Positions 34,740-44,339 of a stretch of 45,492 nucleotides of DNA are shown here, piece after piece. The notes beneath the pieces were generated by a model. It did not search any database. It saw nothing but the letters and a program-made list of their open reading frames with translations, and was not told where the DNA came from. Position numbers and translations under genes: made by a program. Where the stretch lies: contig CAWHCT010000017.1 in NCBI GenBank assembly GCA_963827785.1, positions 1 through 45,492 on the forward strand, written 5' to 3'. Positions within the stretch are counted from its first letter, which is position 1. Each line of letters begins with the position of its first letter. Source of the stretch: Site-B1 sp963827785. GTDB lineage: Bacteria > Bacteroidota > Bacteroidia > Flavobacteriales > Flavobacteriaceae.

Positions 34740-37700
34740 TTATTTCTTTTTAGTTTTAGTTTTAGTTTTAGTTTTTTCTTGAGGTTCTTCCTTGATTTTC
34801 TTTGTTAGACCTTTATCCTCTTTCTTTTTTATAAAATCATACATAATAGGAGTTGCTATGAACAATGAAGAATATGTACCTACTATAACACCCACAATCA
34901 AGGCAAACATGAATCCTCTTATTGAATCTCCACCGAAAATAAAGATTGATAACAACACCACCAAAGTAGTAAGTGAAGTATTCAATGTTCTGCTCAACGT
35001 ACTACTCAATGCTGTATCTACCGTTCTGTTAAACTCCCAGCTTGTATGTTCATTAAAGAATTCTCGTATTCTGTCAAAAACAACAACCGTATCATTTAGT
35101 GAATAACCAATAACCGTTAATATGGCTGCAATAAATGCCTGATCTATTTCCATATTAAAGGGCATAAATGCATAGGTCAGGGAGAACACACCCAGAACAA
35201 TTAATACATCATGGAAAACAGCTGCGACAGCACCTAGAGAAAATTGCCATTTTTTAAATCGGATTAGAATATAAAGGAATACAACGATTAATGAACCTAA
35301 TATAGCCCAATAAGACGCTTTTTTTATATCATCTGCAATTGTTGGACTTACTTTGTAATCCTTCATTAATCCTACCTGCTTATCTTCCGGTTCGCTAATA
35401 AAATCCTCATAGCTGTATCCACTTGGCAAAAACTGCTGTAATGCAGTATACAATGATTTCCTTATTTCTTCATCTACTTCTGCACTTGTTTCATTTACCT
35501 TATATTTTGTAGTGATCTTCAATTGATTTGCGTCTCCAAATGTTTTAGCATCAGCACTACCAAAGGCATCCACTAAAGTACTTGTTACCTCTGTAGCACT
35601 TACATCCTGTGCAAATCGCACCTGATAGGTTCTTCCTCCAACAAAATCAACACCTTGATCAAGACCATTCGTGAATAATGAACCTAAACTCAATAAAATG
35701 AATGCTCCGGAAACTATATATGATATTTTTCGTTTTTTAAGGAATTCGATATTAACGTTCCTGAACAGGTTCTTTGTTAATCCTGTTGAAAAATCGAGTT
35801 TATAACCCTTACCTACATACCAGTCAACCAACAATCTTGTTATAAATATGGCAGTAAATAACGAAGTTAGAATTCCGATTAAAAGGGTTGTCGCAAAACC
35901 TTTTATTGGTCCTGTACCAAAAATAAACAGGATCAATGCTGTTAACCCAGTTGTAATGTTCGCATCTAAAATTGAAGATAAAGCGTTTGCAAACCCATCT
36001 TTTACAGAAGTTTTTTGATCTTTTCCTTTTTGAAGTTCTTCTCTAATCCGTTCAAAAATAAGGACGTTAGCATCAACCGACATACCTATGGTCAATACGA
36101 TACCTGCAATTCCGGGTAATGTTAATACAGCACCTAAACCTGAAAGAATTCCGAAAATTAGCAGTAGGTTGAGCATTAAGGCTAAATCTGCGAACCCACC
36201 TGCTTTTCCATAATAAAAGATCATCCAAAGTAATACCAATAATAATGCGATAAGGAAGGAGTTCAATCCACTATCAATAGCTTCCTGTCCAAGTGAAGGT
36301 CCAACAACTTCTTTCTGAATGATATCTGCCGAAGCCGGTAATTTACCAGCTCTTAAAACGTTGGCTAAATCAATTGCCTCATTTAGAGTAAAGCTTCCGG
36401 AAATCTCAGAATTTCCACCGGCAATTGGTCCACTTGTGACGCCTGGCGCAGAATATACAATATCATCTAATACAATAGCAATTTGACTCTGCTGGCTGTA
36501 AGCCCTGCCAGTCATTGTCTCCCATATCTTAGCTCCCTTATTACTCATTTGCATACTGACGGATGGCTTACCATAACTATCATATGATTGTCGGGCATCA
36601 GTAATTACGCTTCCACTTAATTCGGGAATATTATCATTATTCCCTATTAAAGCATATAAGTCAACCACTTCACTATTGTCTTCTGGCTTTCCAAAAGCAA
36701 ATTTCACATAACGCTGTTCTGCAGGTAACAGAGATCTTACCTGAGGCATATTAAGATATTCCTTTACTTTATCAACATCGTTTATATCAAATTGTGCCAC
36801 TACCGGACCTCCTCTGTAACCAAATCCTTTTATTAAATCTCCAATTGGGTTTTGGCCAACTCCTGCTAATTCATTTTCTGTTTCATCACCCAATAAATCA
36901 TCGATTTGAGCTTCAGTTTCATCAACTGCCATCTTCAGTATCTCCTTGAGTAATTTCCTCTTCTTTCTTAACATTTACAATATCCTTAAGGACTTCGTTT
37001 GCCTGAGATAAAAATCCGGAAAATTGTTCACCTTTATAGGCATCCCAAAACTCAAGTTGAGCTGTACTTTGCAATAATCCTGTTGCGCGCTCAACATCTC
37101 TGGCTCCCGGTAATTCAACTAAAATACGACCGGAACTTCCTAATCTTTGAATGTTAGGTTGTGTAACCCCAAATTGATCTATACGCTTTCGCAACACTTC
37201 AAAAGCAGAGACAATTGATTCATCAATCTTTCTTTTCAAGATCGGTTTGACCTCATCATCGGTCATGTTGAATTTGATCTCGTCACTTAAGGTTCTATTG
37301 GCAAAAATATCAGGCGAAGCTAGTTTGGTGTCTGCACCTTTAATGGCATCAAAAGCAACAAAAAAGTCTTCTAAATATGTGTTTTGGCTATTCTTTTGAA
37401 GTTCTTCTGCATCGTTTAAAGCTTTATTAAAGACCGGATCTTTACTATAATTAGCCAATCCCTTTAAAATGTCTTTTACAGAAACCTGCAGTATCACATT
37501 AATTCCCCCTTGCAAGTCCAGACCTTTTTTTAATTCTTTGTCCTTAACCTCCTTATAGGTGTAATCAGCAATTCCAATATCAAATACATTTTGGTTTGAA
37601 AGGGAGTCAAGATACTGACGCTCTCGGATAGGATCTCCATTTGCTATAACAGCTGCATTATCCTCAATCTGATTCGCTTTAAAAGTAAAAGACAATTGGT

Positions 37701-37758
37701 ATATACTTACCAAGCCAAACAATAGAGCAAATAGTTTTACTAAGCCTTTATTCTGCAT
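34740..37758 (-). CDS. secDF: Fused protein translocase SecDF (one single-base insertion)
   Basis: About 1,005 residues after joining; the fused SecD-SecF form usual in Bacteroidota. It uses the proton gradient to help Sec export. SecD part: first helix at about 7-27, GLDLQGGINVILQV, RIDQFGVTQPNIQR, then the six-helix block with SVDANVLIFERIREEL. SecF part: second helix block with DVLIVLGVFSL and SLNDTVVVFDRIREFF. The tail is a KTKTKTKKK run encoded by a 6-bp tandem repeat (34751-34777). The frame breaks at 36929-36930, where removing one G restores TEDAVDETEAQIDDLLGDE. Open pieces are 36922-37758 and 34740-36974. The span is one base over 1,006 codons, so a sequence error is likely. Confidence 0.93.
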
Positions 37759-37794
37759 TACGTTTTAAATTAATTTATTGTACATAAAATCGAG

Positions 37795-37825
37795 CAAATA
37801 TAGTATTTCAATTAAGATTTGCCAA
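37795..37825 (-). promoter_or_regulatory. Housekeeping promoter of secDF
   Basis: On the minus strand TTG (37825-37823), 20 nt, then TATATTTG (37802-37795) forms a full Bacteroidota promoter 36 nt before the secDF ATG. Confidence 0.75.
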
Positions 37826-37905
37826 TACTTTTCTAATATTTATGGCACATCTTCAGCCTTTTCCAGAATCTTGGTTTTTAATCTGATTTTTGGAAATTTT
37901 AACGA

Positions 37906-37935
37906 CCAAAAAAAAACCCAACTCTGCAGCTGGGT
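37906..37935 (-). terminator. Terminator of mdh
   Basis: On the minus strand ACCCAGCT/AGTTGGGT pair over 8 bp (one G-U) around a 4-nt loop, followed by nine Ts. As DNA on the plus strand the same stem has a mismatch, so it is directional for mdh. Confidence 0.8.
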
Positions 37936-37957
37936 CTTTTATTTAAATTTTAAAAAT

Positions 37958-38884
37958 TTATACGTCTAATAGTGCATTTACCGCTTTTACAGCCTCAGCA
38001 CTTTTTGCCATATGTGTTTTTTCTGAATCGGTCAATTCTAAATCTACTATTTTTTCAATTCCTTTTTTACCCAAAATAACTGGGACTCCAATGCAAAGGT
38101 CTTTTAGTCCATATTCACCGTTTAACATTGTTGAGCATGGAAACATTTTTTTAAGATCACATGCTATGGCTTGAACCATAGAAGAAACCGCAGCACCAGG
38201 AGCATACCATGCAGAAGTGCCCAATAATTTTGTAAGTGTTGCACCACCAACTTTGGTATCTTCTTTAACTTGTTCTAATCTATCATCAGAGATAAACTCA
38301 GAAACTTTAATACTGTTTCTGGTTGCGTGAGAAGTAAGTGGAATCATTCCTGTATCACTATGCATCCCAATTACCATTCCATCTACATCACTAATTGGAG
38401 CTCCTAAAGCTTCTGCCAGTCTATATTTGAAACGAGCCGAATCCAGTGCTCCTCCCATACCGATAATTCTGCTCTTTGGTAATCCTGTTGCTTTATGTAC
38501 CAAATAGGTCATAGTATCCATAGGATTACTTACAACAATAAGAATTGTTTTAGGTGAGTGCTTTATTAAGTTTGATGATACATCTTTTACTATTCCTGCA
38601 TTTATACCAATTAATTCTTCACGAGTCATTCCCGGTTTACGAGGTATTCCTGATGTTATAACACAAATATCACTATCTGCCGTTTTTGAATAATCACCTG
38701 TCGTTCCTGTTATTTTCGTATCAAAATTGTTCAAAGAAGCACATTGCATAAGGTCCATTGCCTTACCTTCTGCATATCCTTCTTTTATATCTAATAATAC
38801 AACTTCAGAGGCGAAATTTTTAAATGCAATATATTCTGCACAACTTGCACCTACTGCTCCTGCTCCAACTACTGTTACTTTCAT
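37958..38884 (-). CDS. mdh: Malate dehydrogenase
   Basis: A 308-residue NAD-dependent TCA-cycle enzyme converting malate to oxaloacetate, of the LDH-like type. Rossmann motif KVTVVGAGAVGASCAEY (2-18), substrate-binding Arg in GIPRKPGMTREEL, NPMDTMTYL, and active-site His in GMHSDTGMIPL. The ATG at 38884 was chosen because the family begins exactly at MKVTVVGAG; a 29-residue upstream extension in frame has no homologous look and overlaps the promoter. Confidence 0.96.
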   Translation of the reverse strand: MKVTVVGAGAVGASCAEYIAFKNFASEVVLLDIKEGYAEGKAMDLMQCASLNNFDTKITGTTGDYSKTADSDICVITSGIPRKPGMTREELIGINAGIVKDVSSNLIKHSPKTILIVVSNPMDTMTYLVHKATGLPKSRIIGMGGALDSARFKYRLAEALGAPISDVDGMVIGMHSDTGMIPLTSHATRNSIKVSEFISDDRLEQVKEDTKVGGATLTKLLGTSAWYAPGAAVSSMVQAIACDLKKMFPCSTMLNGEYGLKDLCIGVPVILGKKGIEKIVDLELTDSEKTHMAKSAEAVKAVNALLDV

Positions 38885-38916
38885 ATTTCTATATTTATAT
38901 ATAATTTTTGTTGGTG

Positions 38917-38924
38917 CAAAATTA
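38917..38924 (-). promoter_or_regulatory. -7 promoter element of mdh
   Basis: TAATTTTG on the minus strand matches TAnnTTTG, 32 nt before the mdh ATG. It supports the shorter mdh start. No clear -33 TTG. Confidence 0.5.
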
Positions 38925-38944
38925 CTAATAATTATTGCTTTGAA

Positions 38945-38983
38945 ATAAAAAAAGCATATGAATTTTGTCATATGCTTTTTTTA
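38945..38983 (-). terminator. Terminator of the DUF6588 gene
   Basis: AAAAGCATATGA / TCATATGCTTTT form a strong stem with a 6-nt loop between the DUF6588 and mdh genes on the same strand. The T run on the minus strand follows the stem, ending the upstream message before mdh. Confidence 0.85.
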
Positions 38984-39001
38984 TTTAAACTAAGTCTTTT
39001 T

Positions 39002-40018
39002 TTATCTAAATCCGAAGCTCAAACCAACAGTAGCGCTGTCAAATTCTGCCAGAGTATAATCAAAATTCAATCTAAAAAATCCTAATTTTAAATTGGCCCC
39101 AACTGTAGTTCTCATTCCTGAAACGTCAGACTTTATAGCGAAAGGATCAACGATCTCCTCAGAAAACAATATCCCGTTAGACACTCTATAAGTTCCTAAA
39201 AGATCTGTTGTTGTTGTTCCCTTCAAATATCCTATTGAGCCATAGAAATTAATGATTTTCAAATTTGTTCCTACAATGAGCTGGTATAACATAGTGTTGA
39301 CCTCAGTCTTAATTTGCTGGTTTTCTCCATCCACAATGTTGGTATTTGTAAAATCGTAACTTGCATCCAAATGCGTATAAGCTATTAATGCCGAAACAGA
39401 TACAGGAAGTATTTTATCAGCCGGTAGCCAGGATGTGATTTCCTGTTGTATGCCAATTCCGTATAATCCCAGATCTACATCTTCAGTATCAATCTTAGGG
39501 AAGAATCGCCCTTTTACCTGCATTCCTTTAAACGGTGAAAAACTTCCTTGTAAAAAGGCAGTTGGAATTAAGTTGACATCAGCGGATCCTATTCCCGTAG
39601 GTAATACTAATTCAAATTCCTGATCTCCAAAAATTGGATCATCGTATGTAATAATGACTGAAATTTCAGGATCATTATTACCTAAGGCAGTGGCAACTGT
39701 TTTACTTGGACTATTATCCGGAAATCTGATATTCTCGTATTCAGAAACATTTAGGTCAAATGATTTCTTTTCATCTTTTATAAAAGACACATTTCCAATA
39801 AATGATATTTCAAAGCCATATCTTTTTAATGATTTCGCATTGCTAAACCAGCCATTATTTATTCCAAATGCGACTCCTTCTGATGCCGGCTTAATGTAAT
39901 CGGTTGTGAAATGTTCTGCATCTTGAATGCCTGCCGCCAACAGGTCATTGATATTTTCCTGGGCATTTAAGTTAAAAGCAATGACGACAAACGCCAATTT
40001 AATAAGTAGATCTTTCAT
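39002..40018 (-). CDS. DUF6588 outer-membrane beta-barrel protein
   Basis: A 338-residue protein with signal peptide 1-19 (ending LNAQ) and an alternating beta pattern throughout, ending in an aromatic/Arg-terminated strand (VGLSFGFR) as in outer-membrane barrels. It matches the DUF6588 family of Bacteroidota, of unknown function. It has its own full promoter (40042-40072) and terminator, so it is monocistronic. Confidence 0.85.
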   Translation of the reverse strand: MKDLLIKLAFVVIAFNLNAQENINDLLAAGIQDAEHFTTDYIKPASEGVAFGINNGWFSNAKSLKRYGFEISFIGNVSFIKDEKKSFDLNVSEYENIRFPDNSPSKTVATALGNNDPEISVIITYDDPIFGDQEFELVLPTGIGSADVNLIPTAFLQGSFSPFKGMQVKGRFFPKIDTEDVDLGLYGIGIQQEITSWLPADKILPVSVSALIAYTHLDASYDFTNTNIVDGENQQIKTEVNTMLYQLIVGTNLKIINFYGSIGYLKGTTTTDLLGTYRVSNGILFSEEIVDPFAIKSDVSGMRTTVGANLKLGFFRLNFDYTLAEFDSATVGLSFGFR

Positions 40019-40041
40019 AATTATTTGGGTTAGGTTCGCGA

Positions 40042-40072
40042 CAAATTTATAAAATTATAAGTAATAACGCAA
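40042..40072 (-). promoter_or_regulatory. Housekeeping promoter of the DUF6588 gene
   Basis: On the minus strand TTG (40072-40070), 20 nt, then TAAATTTG (40049-40042), 23 nt before the ATG. Same element spacing as the secDF promoter. Confidence 0.72.
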
Positions 40073-40112
40073 TTTATCGGGAATATTATACATTTTAACG
40101 GTGTTTTATTAA

Positions 40113-42656
40113 TTAAAATTTGATCCTAAAACTCAAATTTGGTGTTAATTTCAACGAATTATTGTCAATTTTAATGGCCTTATTTGTATCGTTAGAATCG
40201 ACCTGATAATAACGACTAATGACATTTATTTGATTGGTTATATTCCTAATTCCAACATTAATAGCAGAGCTTACAGAATCTGAAAATTTGAATTTATAAC
40301 TCATTGACAAGTCTAGCCTCATAAAATCATCTAAATTTTCACCATTAGGCGTATCATAATTTACAAAGAAGTTATTTCCTGATTGAACAGTTTCATTGCC
40401 TTCTACGGGTTTGGTATACGGTTGCCCTGAACGATAGATTCCTCCTATAGATAAACTCAAATTTTCTAGAATATCATAATTAACTGCCAACGAAAAAGAA
40501 TGTCTAATATCCAGATTATTTGGGAATTTTGATGGCATAAAGGATTCAAATTCATAGTTATTAATGCTGAATGCATAACTTAACCATGCACTAAAATTGT
40601 TTGCCGTTTTGTTGGCTAAAAACTCTACACCCTTAGAAGTATAGTTCCCGGAAGCACTTAAATATTGAAAATTATTATAGAACCCCTGATTAGATGCTGT
40701 AATGCCATCCACTTTTTTGTAATATCCTGTTAAATCAACATTTAAGTTATTTCTGTTAAAATCAATACCAAATGATCCTTGCTTACTGGTAGAAATAGGT
40801 ATATTTTCTTCATTTGCCAAGATCCATCGTCTGTTTTCAACACCCAGGAAATCATTTTGAAAATCAACTATTTGTGTTGCAGATTGGTTTTTAAACTCAC
40901 CTTCTAATTTTAGAGCAAGAATATTTGAAAGTTTGTATCTTAAATTCAATCTTGGTTCTATAATAAACCTTTTAAATTTCTGAAAATAATTCAATCTTGC
41001 TCCTGCTCTTAAATATGTCTTTTCTTTTTGATATTCTACTTCAGAATAAAAGGCATGGTTTAACAATACATCTTTCTTAGTTTTACTATATGAAGGAGCA
41101 CTTACTACTGTTTCATTTAAAATACCAGTTTCATTGAATTCATAACCATTTAATAAAATTAATTTATCATTGATGGAGTAAAAAGTATTGAGCTTGACAC
41201 CTGTTTCCAAAACTTCATTTGCCTGAGTTAAACGTTGGTCGGTTTCAACTCTGTAATCATCTGAATCTACATTATATCTGGAATAATTTCCAATTAAATT
41301 AGTTCGTAATTTATTATTCCACCTTGCTTCCCAATGACCTCCAAAACCTAGGTTTTCCTGTGATAAATTACTGCTTTTAGATTCGGTTTCGGTTTCATTT
41401 TTACTAATACTTTCAGAATAATCTAAATTATTATTTATTGCAATAACATTCGCCCTGAATTTGTGATTCTCATTCAAATCAAACAAAAGTTTTGCTGTAT
41501 AATCGTAAAACATAAAATTAGAATCTGTTTGACTATTTTCAACATCCTCATTGGTACTAATTTCACTATCCTGAAAACTTCTCTCAAAATAGTTATCATA
41601 TGTTAGGGTATTAAATACATCTGTAAAAGATCGACGTCCTGAAACATGAATCTCTAAATTTTTATTCAAAGGTATCTCCAAAAAAGCATCTGCATTAATA
41701 AGATTAAATCCTGCACCTCCTGAAAATTTTCCCAAAAGTTTATTTTTTGTAAACATGTTTATAGTACCGGAAACACCATCGCTATAAGCGCTGCTTGTCC
41801 CATTTTTTGAAACAATTACTTTGTTTGTTAAATTTGGATTATATGCTGAAATCAGACCGAAAAAATGCCCAGAATGATACATTTTAATATCATCCCAAAG
41901 CATTAAATTCTGATCATTTGTTCCTCCTCGTATATTTATATTGGCAATACTTTCATTAACACTTTCTACTCCCGGCAATGCCTGAATAGATTGTAAAATA
42001 TCTGGCTCAATAAGTCCTGGCAAAATTCCAAATTCCTGTGTATTTAAAACTATACTTCCATCTAAAGTTTTTTGTAGACCTGTCGTTAAAAATTTAGTGA
42101 TCACAACCTGATTTAATTCTTCATTATCACTTATCAGAACAATTTTTTTGCAAATATTATTTGCTGAGAAGAATTCTTTAGCATTCAGTTCTAAGCTTTT
42201 ATATCCAAGATAAGATATAGCAACTGTATCATCAATTGGAACGTCATTAATTCTAAATTCACCAAGATCATTACTAATAACTCCCTTTTTTGTATTCTTT
42301 AATAGAATATTAGCCCCAAAAAGAGAATCACCATTTTCATCTGAAAGAAGGGTCCCACAAATTGAAATGGTCTTTCCAAGTTCAGATACTGTTATGTAAC
42401 GTTCATCAATTGATTTAAAATTAAGAAGTGTCTTGGAGTTGAGATAAGATATTATTTCGGACAAGTTTGAATACTGTTTTGGCTCTTCAATGGATATCTT
42501 TGATATTTCTTCAGAAGAATATGAGAATTTTACACTAAACCTCTCTTCAACTTTTGTTAAAATATCTGTAATGGGAATTTTACCTGTTCCATTTTGACTA
42601 AAACAATAACTTGAAATTAATAATAGCAGTATAACTATCCATTTATTGTTCTCCAT
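40113..42656 (-). CDS. TonB-dependent receptor with N-terminal STN signalling domain
   Basis: An 847-residue outer-membrane receptor. Signal peptide about 1-21 (CFSQ). An STN (secretin/TonB N-terminal) domain at about 22-95 is the part that contacts FecR in cell-surface signalling. Then a CarboxypepD-regulatory-like domain (about 100-190), a plug (ALPGVESVNESIANINIRGG, then KMYHSGHFFGLISAYNP) and a 22-strand barrel to the C-terminal Phe (LSFRIKF). The ATG at 42656 overlaps the end of fecR by 14 nt, so the two are coupled. There is no SusD partner, which argues against glycan import; an iron or other chelate is more likely, but the ligand is unknown. Confidence 0.92.
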   Translation of the reverse strand: MENNKWIVILLLLISSYCFSQNGTGKIPITDILTKVEERFSVKFSYSSEEISKISIEEPKQYSNLSEIISYLNSKTLLNFKSIDERYITVSELGKTISICGTLLSDENGDSLFGANILLKNTKKGVISNDLGEFRINDVPIDDTVAISYLGYKSLELNAKEFFSANNICKKIVLISDNEELNQVVITKFLTTGLQKTLDGSIVLNTQEFGILPGLIEPDILQSIQALPGVESVNESIANINIRGGTNDQNLMLWDDIKMYHSGHFFGLISAYNPNLTNKVIVSKNGTSSAYSDGVSGTINMFTKNKLLGKFSGGAGFNLINADAFLEIPLNKNLEIHVSGRRSFTDVFNTLTYDNYFERSFQDSEISTNEDVENSQTDSNFMFYDYTAKLLFDLNENHKFRANVIAINNNLDYSESISKNETETESKSSNLSQENLGFGGHWEARWNNKLRTNLIGNYSRYNVDSDDYRVETDQRLTQANEVLETGVKLNTFYSINDKLILLNGYEFNETGILNETVVSAPSYSKTKKDVLLNHAFYSEVEYQKEKTYLRAGARLNYFQKFKRFIIEPRLNLRYKLSNILALKLEGEFKNQSATQIVDFQNDFLGVENRRWILANEENIPISTSKQGSFGIDFNRNNLNVDLTGYYKKVDGITASNQGFYNNFQYLSASGNYTSKGVEFLANKTANNFSAWLSYAFSINNYEFESFMPSKFPNNLDIRHSFSLAVNYDILENLSLSIGGIYRSGQPYTKPVEGNETVQSGNNFFVNYDTPNGENLDDFMRLDLSMSYKFKFSDSVSSAINVGIRNITNQINVISRYYQVDSNDTNKAIKIDNNSLKLTPNLSFRIKF

Positions 42657-43557
42657 ATTTATAAAAAGTAATGTTCTTCTCCTCAATTTTAAAACTTAAT
42701 TTTAGAGGTATTGTAACAGATTCTAAGGCCGTATTTAAATTTTTATGAGTAAAGGTTCCTGTAAATAATTGAGATAGATCTATATCGGTGGCTTTTATTT
42801 TTATATCATATTGTATTTCTAATTCAGCAATTACTTGTGACAATGGTACTTTTACAAAACCAGATTCGGCCTCTAACCAGGAAGGAGATTTTGCTTTGAA
42901 TTCGTCGACCATCTCTATTTTATCATCAATAACCCTAAAGGTTTTCCCCTTGGTTAATTTGACTTCTTCTCTGCCATAACTAACCGCTACTGTACCTTCA
43001 TAGCATTGTACCTCAAAATAATCATCCCGGTCTTTTACATTAAACTGCGTTCCTAAAACCTGTACATTGCCCATTTCAGTATGTACAGTAAATTTCTGCC
43101 CTTTGCTGACCTTGAAAAAAGCTTCTCCATCCAATTGCAACAGTCTTTCAGTCTTCCAATTCTTTTTGTTATAACTCAGTTTTGAAGCTGCATTTAAAAC
43201 CACTTCAGAATTATCTGGTAAAGTCAAAATTTCTGTTTCGGCCAATTTAGTTTCAAAAGATTTGCTGTTATTAAAAAACAAAAAATACGATGCTCCCAAC
43301 ATAATGACAACCATTGCAGCAATTCGGTAAAACGTTTTAATTTGCAGGTTTATTACCTTAGGTTCTTTTTTACCTAATTCCTTATTTTTAAACACTTCCC
43401 ATGATCGATTTGCATCAACTTTAGGTGCTTCAAACTGGGTGGCATAATGAGCTATTTTTTCCAGAGTTTTTGAGTCTTCCGATCTTTTTAGATCTTCGAT
43501 TTCCTTTTCCGAAAGCTCATTATTCAACCATTTTAATATTTTTTGTTCGTCTTTCAT
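42643..43557 (-). CDS. FecR-type anti-sigma factor/signal transducer
   Basis: A 304-residue inner-membrane protein: cytosolic N-terminus (1-75) that would bind the sigma factor, one transmembrane helix (about 77-95), a periplasmic FecR domain (about 105-205, LPDNSEVVLNAASKLSYN and GEAFFKVSKGQKFTVHT) and a C-terminal DUF4974 domain (about 235-304, LELQYDIKIKATDI). It receives the signal from the STN domain of the receptor gene it overlaps. A copy of the ECF-type motif (43577-43605) lies in the 49-nt gap after the sigma gene, so fecR and the receptor can be transcribed apart from it. Confidence 0.95.
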   Translation of the reverse strand: MKDEQKILKWLNNELSEKEIEDLKRSEDSKTLEKIAHYATQFEAPKVDANRSWEVFKNKELGKKEPKVINLQIKTFYRIAAMVVIMLGASYFLFFNNSKSFETKLAETEILTLPDNSEVVLNAASKLSYNKKNWKTERLLQLDGEAFFKVSKGQKFTVHTEMGNVQVLGTQFNVKDRDDYFEVQCYEGTVAVSYGREEVKLTKGKTFRVIDDKIEMVDEFKAKSPSWLEAESGFVKVPLSQVIAELEIQYDIKIKATDIDLSQLFTGTFTHKNLNTALESVTIPLKLSFKIEEKNITFYKYGEQ

Positions 43558-43576
43558 TTTATAATTACTTCAATCT

Positions 43577-43605
43577 TAAGACAATTAACTATCATTTTAC
43601 CCTAC
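43577..43605 (-). promoter_or_regulatory. Putative ECF sigma promoter for fecR-receptor (motif copy 3)
   Basis: Minus strand GTAGGGTAA (43605-43597), 13 nt, TGTCTTA (43583-43577), 19 nt before the fecR ATG. The same two boxes with the same 13-nt gap occur twice more in this locus. The TGTC box resembles ECF -10 elements. Confidence 0.7.
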
Positions 43606-43606
43606 C

Positions 43607-44122
43607 TTATATGTTATCTATTCTATCTCGTAAATATTTTAAAGCTCCCGACATCCTTTTTTCAACTGCTTTTTGCGATATATTTAATAACTCTGCTATT
43701 TCTCTATATTTCTTGCCTTCAATTCTGTTTAACAGGAAAACCTCTCGTTGAGCATCTGATAAATTTGAAATGGCTTTTTGTAATTTTTTCTTGAATTCTT
43801 CTTCTTCTAATAAATATTCAGGACTATTATTATCACGATCCAAATATGGAACCGCTTTGGCATATTCCATTACCACTTTATTATGTTTAATAATATTAAG
43901 AAATAGATTATTTACCGTAGTGAATAAATAGGTCTTCGCTTTATTAAAATCAATTTTAGAACAGTTTTCCCAAATCTTGGCAAATGCATCTTGCACTAAA
44001 TCCAATGCTTTTTCACTATCTCCACATTTGTAATAAGCAAAATTACTTGCTGACTGAAGATTTTTTAAATAAAAATCCTTGAAATATGATTCTTCACAAA
44101 GCTCATTGCTATTACTTTTCAT
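43607..44122 (-). CDS. ECF (FecI-type) RNA polymerase sigma factor
   Basis: A 171-residue sigma-70 family protein with region 2 (about 12-80, ALDLVQDAFAKIWEN) and region 4 (about 113-165, LSDAQREVFLLNRIEGKKYR and the helix-turn-helix IAELLNISQKAVEKRMSGA). The ATG at 44122 (MKSNSNEL) was chosen because the preceding 32 in-frame codons run across the promoter region and look non-coding. It heads the sigma - fecR - receptor series, 49 nt before fecR. Together they form a cell-surface signalling unit in which a bound ligand frees the sigma factor. Confidence 0.93.
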   Translation of the reverse strand: MKSNSNELCEESYFKDFYLKNLQSASNFAYYKCGDSEKALDLVQDAFAKIWENCSKIDFNKAKTYLFTTVNNLFLNIIKHNKVVMEYAKAVPYLDRDNNSPEYLLEEEEFKKKLQKAISNLSDAQREVFLLNRIEGKKYREIAELLNISQKAVEKRMSGALKYLRDRIDNI

Positions 44123-44168
44123 TCTATATCCAGGTCTTATTAATGCTATACAAATTATAAATTTTTTA

Positions 44169-44176
44169 CAAAAGTA
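44169..44176 (-). promoter_or_regulatory. -7 promoter element of the sigma gene
   Basis: TACTTTTG on the minus strand matches TAnnTTTG, 46 nt before the sigma ATG. It shares bases 44174-44176 with the divergent ECF motif copy 1. Confidence 0.5.
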
Positions 44177-44202
44177 GGGTAAAATTCTTTTAAGGTGTCC
44201 TA
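44174..44202 (+). promoter_or_regulatory. Putative ECF sigma promoter, divergent (motif copy 1)
   Basis: GTAGGGTAA (44174-44182), 13 nt, TGTCCTA (44196-44202), 27 nt before the small ORF at 44230. It differs from copies 2 and 3 by one base in the second box. Confidence 0.65.
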
Positions 44203-44229
44203 TTGATATAAACCCCAAAACTAGAAATT

Positions 44230-44331
44230 ATGAAAACAAAAAGAATTATACGGTTAGTAGAAATAGCATTAACACTTAGTTTGATGATCATCCTATCGGT
44301 ATCTATATATCTTATAATTCAAATTATTTAA
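44230..44331 (+). CDS. 33-residue single-pass membrane peptide next to the ECF operon
   Basis: ATG 44230 opens a 33-codon frame: a basic start MKTKRIIRLVEIA followed by one hydrophobic helix (about residues 11-32) that ends in LIIQII. It sits 27 nt after an ECF-type motif and divergently from the sigma gene. No family is recognised. It could be a small membrane regulator in the signalling circuit or a chance ORF; the promoter position and clean composition favour a real gene, but the nearby region contains sequence errors. Confidence 0.4.
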   Translation: MKTKRIIRLVEIALTLSLMIILSVSIYLIIQII

Positions 44332-44339
44332 AAAAAAAA

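Noticed and set aside
34751..34777. 6-bp tandem repeat at the end of secDF as a phase-variation switch
   Set aside because: A 6-bp unit keeps the reading frame and only changes the length of a Lys-Thr tail.
19170..36974. Programmed frameshifting as the cause of the split rho, folE, secDF and adhesin genes
   Set aside because: No slippery heptamer or following RNA structure is shared, and unrelated genes all carry a net extra base; sequence error is simpler.
38885..38971. 29-residue N-terminal extension of malate dehydrogenase
   Set aside because: The family starts at MKVTVVGAG, and the extension covers a promoter element.
44123..44218. 32-residue N-terminal extension of the ECF sigma factor
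   Set aside because: It runs through the probable promoter region and has no sigma-like pattern.
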